From Campylobacteraceae bacterium (GTDB taxonomy: Bacteria > Campylobacterota > Campylobacteria > Campylobacterales > Sulfurovaceae): a stretch of 15,641 nt of DNA. Below the pieces are notes generated by a model that was not told the origin of the DNA, made no database searches, and saw nothing but the letters and a program-made list of their open reading frames with translations. The position numbers were made by a program, and so were the translations under genes. The DNA lies in contig JALVPA010000081.1 in the NCBI GenBank assembly GCA_027026055.1, positions 1 through 15,641 of the forward strand. Direction: 5' to 3'. Position 1 is the first letter of the stretch, and every line of letters begins with the position of its first letter. Shown in pieces: positions 7,372-13,506 of this stretch.

Positions 7372-9368
7372 ATATCTAAGGCCAGACTCTCGGGAAGCTC
7401 CACATCGGCGAACGTCACGATTTCACCCGCTTTGACTTCTCTGACAAACGTAGCATTTGCAAGCAGTCCGATAGGGACGTGATCGGGATGATTTTCGATA
7501 TAAACCGCTTCTCCCCGTACATCGAAACTGCCGATACCTTTTTTGATCTTGTCGCCCGGTTTGATATCGTGCTTTGCGATGGCGGCGACACTCAATTTCG
7601 GATCGGCACCGTTGTTTAGGAGTACGCCGCCGCCGTTTAAGACACGTTTAATGGTTTTGATGATTTCCAGATGACAAAGATGATAGGTTCGCTCAAGTAC
7701 ATAATAAGGACCTTCGCCCAATTTGTAGTAACGTAACGAATCGACCTGTTCTTCGTCGTGTTCCACTACCAAAAATACTCCGGCAGGTAACTTTGGAGAA
7801 AGCACGTAGTCGCTGACGGGACACCCGAGTTCTTTGGCCTTGTTCGCCAAAATCGTACCGCCGTGCATCATATCGTCGTCGCGAAGCTTGAGCAACCCTT
7901 CTTGAACGATACATCCCCCCAGTCCGTTAGCGACGAGCACTTGTTCTATTTGCACCTTCGTGCCGTCGGTGAAAGAAGTGACCATCTCCAACGAAAGATT
8001 CGATTTGGCACCCCAATATTCCATCTCTTCGCGCGTGGGGTTCTCGTTCAAGAAACCCTTGATATTGACGAATGCCAAAGGCTTGAATCCCATGGCCAAC
8101 GCCTCTTCGTACAAGATCGCTTCCACTCCGGGCTGATCCCCTTCCGCTTCCGTCACCAATCCCTTATCGACAAAGTACGATCCCGTCGTGACATGAAACT
8201 CCGAATTCATCGTAACTACAGGAATGTCTTCTTTGATGATCCTATCTATCGTCTCCGTCGCATAGATCGCATCTCCGCTGCACTCTACAATCAAATCGCA
8301 CTTTTCAAGAAGTAGTTCCAAATCGTTGGTCAGCACCTCCGGCTTGATAAAGTCGCTGCGTTTTTGCGGATCGCTTCGCGTCAAAACCGCCTCGAGTTCG
8401 TAATCGGGGTGCTGTAGCAACAGTTTCGCAAGACCGTTTGCGATAAAACCCGACCCTATGATACCGATTTTGTAACGTTTCGCCTCTTTAAAATCCATCA
8501 GTGAAATGCACGATTTCAACGAATCCCGCCAATAAGGGATTTCCAAACCGTATTCTTTTTTGATTTTGTCTTTGTTCAAAACACTGTAGGGAGGACGTTT
8601 TGCCGGCGTCGGATATTCGTGAGTATTGATAGGCGTCACTTTACAATCGACTTGTGCAATTTCGAAAATCGCCTGCGCAAAATCATACCAAGAACAATTT
8701 CCCTCGTTACTGTAATGATAAGTTTCGACACTATCGCTGACCTTTTCTGATTCGATGACGGTCAATATGGTGCGGGCGAGATCCCTGGCATATGTCGGCG
8801 TACCTATCTGATCGCAAACGACACCGATTTCGTTTCGTTCGCTTCCTACGCGTAACATCGTTTTGACAAAGTTATGCCCCGTACTACTGTAGATCCACGA
8901 CGTACGGATAATGACCGCGCCTTTCGGCGCTATCTGTCGGATCGCCTCTTCTCCTTCGTACTTCGATTTGGCATAAACCCCTTGCGGATTGACGGGATCC
9001 GTTTCGCAAAGAGGCGTATGATTCGTTCCCTCGAAAACGTAATCCGTTGATATATGAATCAAACGAATACCGTGTTTTTTGGCGATTTCGGCAAGATGTT
9101 TCACCGCATCCCGATTGATGCGGTATGCCAGCTCCGCTTCTTCTTCCGCTTTATCCACCGCGGTATAGGCCGCACAATTTACGATCGTATCGATATCGTG
9201 CTCGGTTACAAAACGCTCCACCGCCTCTTTGTCGGTGATATCCAACGTCTCTTTGTCGGTAAAATAGTAGTGATCGGAGGATTCCAAGCGCTCTTTATTG
9301 GCAACCAAGGAACGCAATTCCCGCCCTACCTGTCCGTTTGCACCGGTGATGAGAATATGTTTACGCAT
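7332..9368 (-). CDS. rfbD: RfbD (dTDP-4-dehydrorhamnose reductase) fused to a SAF-domain oxidoreductase
   Basis: A 678-residue fusion. Residues 1-290 are a full RmlD-type reductase: GANGQVG (9-15), HISTDYVF (105-112) and catalytic YAKSK (132-136). RmlD reduces dTDP-4-keto-L-rhamnose to dTDP-L-rhamnose. After a short junction near M291 a second Rossmann enzyme begins, with IIGSGFIA (303-310). It resembles the NAD(P)-dependent homoserine-dehydrogenase-like family and ends in a SAF domain (~592-660, with IKPGDKI and KAGEIV). No stop or frame change is seen between the halves. ATG 9368 is preferred: GGAG at 9378-9381 is 9 bases upstream, MRKHILITG is a typical RmlD N-terminus, and the overlap with rfbC is 8 bases. 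The longer frame begins with TTG at 9389. The substrate of the second half is unknown; being fused to RmlD suggests a nucleotide sugar or deoxysugar product. Confidence 0.9.
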   Translation of the reverse strand: MRKHILITGANGQVGRELRSLVANKERLESSDHYYFTDKETLDITDKEAVERFVTEHDIDTIVNCAAYTAVDKAEEEAELAYRINRDAVKHLAEIAKKHGIRLIHISTDYVFEGTNHTPLCETDPVNPQGVYAKSKYEGEEAIRQIAPKGAVIIRTSWIYSSTGHNFVKTMLRVGSERNEIGVVCDQIGTPTYARDLARTILTVIESEKVSDSVETYHYSNEGNCSWYDFAQAIFEIAQVDCKVTPINTHEYPTPAKRPPYSVLNKDKIKKEYGLEIPYWRDSLKSCISLMDFKEAKRYKIGIIGSGFIANGLAKLLLQHPDYELEAVLTRSDPQKRSDFIKPEVLTNDLELLLEKCDLIVECSGDAIYATETIDRIIKEDIPVVTMNSEFHVTTGSYFVDKGLVTEAEGDQPGVEAILYEEALAMGFKPLAFVNIKGFLNENPTREEMEYWGAKSNLSLEMVTSFTDGTKVQIEQVLVANGLGGCIVQEGLLKLRDDDMMHGGTILANKAKELGCPVSDYVLSPKLPAGVFLVVEHDEEQVDSLRYYKLGEGPYYVLERTYHLCHLEIIKTIKRVLNGGGVLLNNGADPKLSVAAIAKHDIKPGDKIKKGIGSFDVRGEAVYIENHPDHVPIGLLANATFVREVKAGEIVTFADVELPESLALDIWKRLHLQNGKKP

Positions 9369-9933
9369 AAAGCTTTTCTCCGTATGCAAAGAGATCGGCC
9401 GCTTCGAGCAACGGCTGTTTTTTGTCCTTTTCCGACAGCTTCAACGACGACTTCTCCAATCCCCAGTCGATTCCGATCGACGGATCGTCGAAAGCGATAC
9501 CTCTGTCGTTCTCCGGCGAATAATAGTTGTCCACTTTATATGCAAAAATCGTATCCTCTTCGAGTACGACGAAACCGTGTGCGAATCCTCTCGGCACGAA
9601 CAACTGACGTTTGTTCTCTTCGCTCAACTCCACGGCCACGTACTCTCCGAATGTCGGACTTCCTTTTCTAATATCGACCGCGACATCGAGGACCCGTCCT
9701 TTGATGACACGTACCAATTTTGTTTGCGCCGCGGGCGGCAACTGATAATGCAGTCCTCGCAAAACCCCTTTTCCGCTTTTGGATTCGTTATCCTGACAAA
9801 AATCGACCTTAAACCCCAAAAACGCTTCCAGCTTGTCTTGCCTGAACGTCTCTACGAAATAGCCTCTTTCGTCTCCGTGTACCACGGGATCGATAATAAT
9901 AACATCTTCTATTTTCGTGCGCGTAAACTTCAT
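9361..9933 (-). CDS. rfbC: dTDP-4-dehydrorhamnose 3,5-epimerase
   Basis: A 190-residue cupin of normal family length. RmlC epimerises dTDP-4-keto-6-deoxy-D-glucose at C3 and C5, the third step to dTDP-L-rhamnose, in the cytosol. Visible motifs are the start VIIIDPVVHGDERGYFVETF, GVLRGLHYQ (catalytic His62), TKLVRVIKG, FVPRGFAHGF (113-121), and YYSPENDRGIAFDDP (137-151). The ATG at 9933 has AAGGAG (9939-9944) with a 5-base spacer. It overlaps the upstream stop by ATGA and the next gene by 8 bases, so it sits firmly inside an operon with rfbD directly downstream. rmlA and rmlB, which supply its substrate, are not in the window. Confidence 0.96.
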   Translation of the reverse strand: MKFTRTKIEDVIIIDPVVHGDERGYFVETFRQDKLEAFLGFKVDFCQDNESKSGKGVLRGLHYQLPPAAQTKLVRVIKGRVLDVAVDIRKGSPTFGEYVAVELSEENKRQLFVPRGFAHGFVVLEEDTIFAYKVDNYYSPENDRGIAFDDPSIGIDWGLEKSSLKLSEKDKKQPLLEAADLFAYGEKLYA

Positions 9934-10913
9934 TTGTTCTCCTTTTTTTGGGCTTTTTCACTCTCTATTTCGTCAATCCGTTTTGCCACATATTCGGATA
10001 CCAGCGGACTTCCTTTGTCGTTCAAATGCGTTCTATCCGAAAAATAGGTATCGTCGAGCCCCAAAGGTTGAATCGGTATCAACACCCCTCCGTACGGCTT
10101 CATCGCCTCTTTCGCTTTTTCATCGAAATACGCCATGGCGTTTCTGACATCCGCGTACTTTTCGTACAGCGGTTTACGATAGGGTTGATGTACGAGATAA
10201 AAACGCCACCCCTTCTCTTTCGCCTTTTTCGCCATACGCGCAACGGCACGAAACGACTCGGGATTCATGATTCCCGGATGCGGCAAACGCCATCGATGTC
10301 CGATAATGTCTTTACCGTATATATGCAAAGGTACGCTCCCGCTTGCATCGAAGATCAACGACTCGAAGGTGTTGCTCCGCATATGATCGGGGACCCATCT
10401 TTGCTGGCGACGATAACAAAAAAGCAAGTTGCTGCATGATTTGAAAAGCAATTTCAGATAAGCGACGGGATTGAGTTCGTGTCGCATATACTCGATCAAC
10501 AGTTTCGGATCGTAATGTTCGAATCGCCACGTATGCGGGAAGTCCGAATATTGCGCCGAATAGATCACTCGTTTCAAATTCGGGAAAGCATCCGCCAAAG
10601 CCATCAATTGTTCCGCTTGTAGTGTCGTAGCGCCGTATACCGATAGATTCAACGCTTTGTTTACTCTTTTGGAATGCTTTTCGAGTACGGTTCCGAGCAG
10701 ATCGTTCAAACCGATGGAAGAGCCTATGATTAGCGTATCGACCCTATCCGGGTCGATCTTTTCTCTGACGAACTTCAACTTGGCATCGAACGAAAGATGA
10801 TCCGTAATCGGAATGGGATAATGCACGTTGAAATAGACGATATAACCCGCGACGACGGAGAAGATAACGGCAAACCCGAAAAAAAGACGCTTGAGATAGG
10901 TTTTAGGTTTCAC
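9930..10913 (-). CDS. Membrane-anchored SGNH/GDSL-like protein, partner of the MBOAT acyltransferase
   Basis: A 327-residue protein with one N-terminal membrane anchor (about residues 8-28) and an extracytoplasmic domain with the SGNH layout. LIIGSSIGLND (61-71) is the nucleophile-serine block. DRTHLND (293-299) holds the Asp-x-x-His catalytic pair (D293, H296) near the C-terminus. Such proteins (AlgJ/AlgX or DltD-like) work beside MBOAT proteins and complete acyl transfer to a polysaccharide in the periplasm. The start is GTG at 10913 with GAGGAG (10920-10925) six bases upstream. That Shine-Dalgarno site lies directly after the MBOAT stop, so the two are coupled. Its stop overlaps the rfbC start. 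The family is inferred from short motifs and context; the acceptor is unknown. Confidence 0.8.
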   Translation of the reverse strand: MKPKTYLKRLFFGFAVIFSVVAGYIVYFNVHYPIPITDHLSFDAKLKFVREKIDPDRVDTLIIGSSIGLNDLLGTVLEKHSKRVNKALNLSVYGATTLQAEQLMALADAFPNLKRVIYSAQYSDFPHTWRFEHYDPKLLIEYMRHELNPVAYLKLLFKSCSNLLFCYRRQQRWVPDHMRSNTFESLIFDASGSVPLHIYGKDIIGHRWRLPHPGIMNPESFRAVARMAKKAKEKGWRFYLVHQPYRKPLYEKYADVRNAMAYFDEKAKEAMKPYGGVLIPIQPLGLDDTYFSDRTHLNDKGSPLVSEYVAKRIDEIESEKAQKKENK

Positions 10914-10925
10914 GCGCTTCTCCTC

Positions 10926-12380
10926 TTAAAAGTTGAAATAGATAAATTCGCTTTTGCGGTAAAGGAAAAAGAGCGACATAAAAAACAAAAGGGTCAACAC
11001 CAGATAGAACCCGTTCGTTTTGAAGCGCTCTTTCCACTGCATCGAGTTGGGCAAGACCAGTACCGTAACAAATCCCGCAAGGAGCCAATACCCCATCCAA
11101 GTCTCATCGAGAAAAGGCTTGCTCCACTTACCGACAACGAACCCCCACTCCCGTATCGACTCCGCGAAAGGGAGTCCTTGCGGATAGACGAACGCTCCCG
11201 TAAACATCCCTTTGAGCACTTTAAGCGCATCGTCGAAATTACGAGCACGGAAAAAGACCCACGCGATATTGACGAAATTGAATGTCAAAAACCAACCGAG
11301 AAGCTTGGGCATATACAATCCCGCCTGCTGCCACAATCGATGCAGCACCAACGCCCCGCCGTGTAATGCGCCCCAAAAGACAAACGTCCATCCCGCACCG
11401 TGCCAAATCCCCCCGAGCAAAAAAGTGACAAAAAGGTTGACATAGGTGCGTATCTTTCCTTTTCGATTTCCTCCCAGCGGAATATAGAGATAATCTTTCA
11501 AAAAGCGCGAGAGCGTGATATGCCAGCGTCTCCAAAAGTCCTGGATATTGACGGCTTTATAGGGCGAAAAGAAGTTGATGGGCAATTTGATATTGAACAG
11601 CAGCGCCGCACCGATCGCCATATCGGTATACCCGCTAAAATCGAAGTAAAGCTGAAACGTATACGAAAGCGACGTCGCCCACGCTTCGAGCATATTGAGC
11701 TCTTTCGCGACATCAAATCCTTGCGTCGCCCATTGCGCGAATGTGTCGGCGATCATCACTTTTTTGAAAAGTCCCATCGAAAAGACGAACAATCCCAAAG
11801 CGATATTGTAATAGTTTTTGACCTTGTTGCGCACTTTCGCAAACTGGGGCATCATCTCGGCATGATGCACGATCGGACCCGCAATCAGTTGCGGGAAAAA
11901 AGTGACGAAAAGCGCATAATTGAGAAAATCGTACTCTTCGGTCTCTTCTTTGTAACTGTCCACGAGATAAGAGATTTGTTGGAAGGTATAAAAACTGATG
12001 GCAAGCGGTAACGCCAGATGCAACAAAGGCAGATGCGTATCGAGCACCCTATTGAGATTGGCGATGAAAAAATCGGTATACTTGAAGTACCCGAGCAAAC
12101 CGAGATTAAATGCGATCCCCGCTGCCAGAAGTTTCTTCGCCGAATAACTTCTTCGACGTCGACGATGGGCGGCAAGTTCTCGTCCTATCGAGTAATTCAC
12201 CAGCATAGAGACCAATATCAACGGAAGATATTTGACATTCCACCATGCATAGAAGAAAAGCGATGCAAAGACAAGAAACGCTTTTGCCGCTTCTGTCAAA
12301 CGTTTCGAGTTGAGATAGAAATAGATAAAAAACGTAATGGGAAGGAAGAAAAATATAAATTCGTATGAATTGAACAGCAA
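10926..12380 (-). CDS. MBOAT-family O-acyltransferase (AlgI/DltB-like)
   Basis: A 484-residue polytopic protein of usual AlgI length. It is thought to pass an acyl group, often acetyl, across the inner membrane to a periplasmic partner that modifies a polysaccharide. Motifs: the N-terminus LFNSYEFIFFFLP; YFDFSGYTDMA (245-255); DFWRRWHITLSRF (281-293); YIPLGGNRKG (299-308); and GGIWHGAGW (323-331) with the conserved catalytic His327. The start is TTG at 12380. It reads straight into the family's standard LFNS opening, but only a weak site (GACGGGAT) lies upstream. A TATAAT box sits about 27 bases before it, so the leader may be very short. The SGNH partner follows after a 12-base gap. Acetylation of the rhamnose-containing polymer is plausible but not shown. 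Confidence 0.93.
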   Translation of the reverse strand: MLFNSYEFIFFFLPITFFIYFYLNSKRLTEAAKAFLVFASLFFYAWWNVKYLPLILVSMLVNYSIGRELAAHRRRRRSYSAKKLLAAGIAFNLGLLGYFKYTDFFIANLNRVLDTHLPLLHLALPLAISFYTFQQISYLVDSYKEETEEYDFLNYALFVTFFPQLIAGPIVHHAEMMPQFAKVRNKVKNYYNIALGLFVFSMGLFKKVMIADTFAQWATQGFDVAKELNMLEAWATSLSYTFQLYFDFSGYTDMAIGAALLFNIKLPINFFSPYKAVNIQDFWRRWHITLSRFLKDYLYIPLGGNRKGKIRTYVNLFVTFLLGGIWHGAGWTFVFWGALHGGALVLHRLWQQAGLYMPKLLGWFLTFNFVNIAWVFFRARNFDDALKVLKGMFTGAFVYPQGLPFAESIREWGFVVGKWSKPFLDETWMGYWLLAGFVTVLVLPNSMQWKERFKTNGFYLVLTLLFFMSLFFLYRKSEFIYFNF

Positions 12381-12406
12381 GAGACTATCCCGTCGTTTTT
12401 AGGCAT

Positions 12407-12412
12407 ATTATA
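12407..12412 (-). promoter_or_regulatory. Putative -10 box for the MBOAT gene
   Basis: The minus strand has a perfect TATAAT, preceded by an AT-rich tract, in the 76-base gap between the GT2-GtrA and MBOAT genes. No -35 consensus is visible at 17 bases. Transcription from here would give a leader of only about 20 bases before the TTG start. It suggests that the MBOAT-SGNH-rfbC-rfbD-PIG-L group can be transcribed separately. Confidence 0.4.
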
Positions 12413-12456
12413 TTCAAAATTTATTAATGTGCGGATGCGTTTGCCGCTATTACGCT

Positions 12457-13506
12457 TTATTGGCTTTTCGATCTCGTCGTAAAAATATACAGCCTTAAAA
12501 ACGCGAAATTGACAAAAAAGAGGACCCCTTCGACAAGTACCTTCGCCAAAACCACGGGAAAGCCCATCTGTTCGATAAGCTTCATTTGCAAAGTCGCGGA
12601 TACGATTCCCATCATATAGACATAGACCGCAAAGAGAACGAAACGCCATATTTTGGCCTTCGCATAAAACACGTATTTGTCGAGCAAAGTGTATTGCACA
12701 CCGATCGATACGGTCCTTGCAAGCATATTGGACCAAAAAACGTTTGCACCCATCGTAATCGAAAGCACAAAGACGAAAAAGTCCACAACCGCCGTGATAA
12801 TCGAAGCGAACGCATATCTTAAAAGTACGAAATAGATTTTGAACGAATCGACCAGCGGCCTAAAGGAAGTGGCTTTGTTGTTTTCGATATAGATCGTCTC
12901 TATCGGTATCTCGACGATAGGGATATGCTCGTTGACCGCTTTGGCGAGCTGTTCCGTTTCGAATTCGAATCGATTGGAAACGATCGTAAGCGAACTTTTC
13001 ATAAACGCTTTGCCCAACCCTCGCAATCCCGTTTGCGTATCTTTGAATTTGTATCCCAACGCCAAATGATACACAACCCTCGATATGGTATTACCTATAT
13101 AACTCTTTAGCGGAATATCTTTACTAAACGTACGATAACCGAGCACAAGCGCTTCCGGATTTTTTTCCAACTCCGCCAACACGCGAAGAGAATCCTTCGT
13201 AGCGTGCTGACCGTCGCTATCGAGTGTCACCACACCTTCGATTTCCGGATGTTTCACCAGAATATAGTTAAAAAGCGTCTTTAACGCCGCACCTTTGCCC
13301 AGATTGACGGCATGCTTGAGCAGCGTGACACGCGAAGGATTCAACTGTTTTACCTGTTCGAAGATCGTGCCGCATACCTCTTTACTTCCGTCGTCGATAA
13401 TAAAAACGGGGTAATCGCTCTCTTTGAGTATCGAACGAACCACGTCGACAAGCTTCTCATCCGGATTATAGGCGGGGATAACAAACCCGAATATCGTAAT
13501 TTTCAT
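12457..13506 (-). CDS. Polyprenyl-phosphate sugar synthase (GT2) fused to GtrA
   Basis: A 349-residue two-domain protein. Residues 1-220 form a DPM1/ArnC-type GT2: FVIPAYNP (8-15), IIDDGS (36-41), NLGKGAALK (68-76), catalytic DSDGQH (96-101) and TQTGLRG (157-163). These enzymes transfer a sugar from an NDP-sugar to polyprenyl phosphate on the cytoplasmic face. Residues ~224-343 form a four-helix GtrA domain with VQYTLLDKYVF (270-280). One polypeptide could thus make and move the lipid-linked sugar. The start is ATG 13506: GGGAG (13513-13517) is 6 bases upstream, and the ATG overlaps the upstream stop in ATGA. The longer frame to 13554 has no such support. Coupling to the GT-C-like gene upstream points to a donor-synthase plus transferase unit. 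The sugar is unknown. Confidence 0.92.
   Translation of the reverse strand: MKITIFGFVIPAYNPDEKLVDVVRSILKESDYPVFIIDDGSKEVCGTIFEQVKQLNPSRVTLLKHAVNLGKGAALKTLFNYILVKHPEIEGVVTLDSDGQHATKDSLRVLAELEKNPEALVLGYRTFSKDIPLKSYIGNTISRVVYHLALGYKFKDTQTGLRGLGKAFMKSSLTIVSNRFEFETEQLAKAVNEHIPIVEIPIETIYIENNKATSFRPLVDSFKIYFVLLRYAFASIITAVVDFFVFVLSITMGANVFWSNMLARTVSIGVQYTLLDKYVFYAKAKIWRFVLFAVYVYMMGIVSATLQMKLIEQMGFPVVLAKVLVEGVLFFVNFAFLRLYIFTTRSKSQ

Noticed and set aside
9298..10047. 249-codon plus-strand open frame antisense to rfbC and neighbours
   Set aside because: It mirrors conserved minus-strand genes (rfbC, the rfbD start, the SGNH gene end). Its product is arginine- and phenylalanine-rich with no recognisable motif.
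11400..12011. 203-codon plus-strand open frame inside the MBOAT gene
   Set aside because: It is the complement of a conserved MBOAT coding region and has no ribosome site or motif of its own.
12431..12447. GCGG...CCGC inverted repeat as a terminator after the GT2-GtrA gene
   Set aside because: Only four pairs around a nine-base loop, and no continuous T-run follows.
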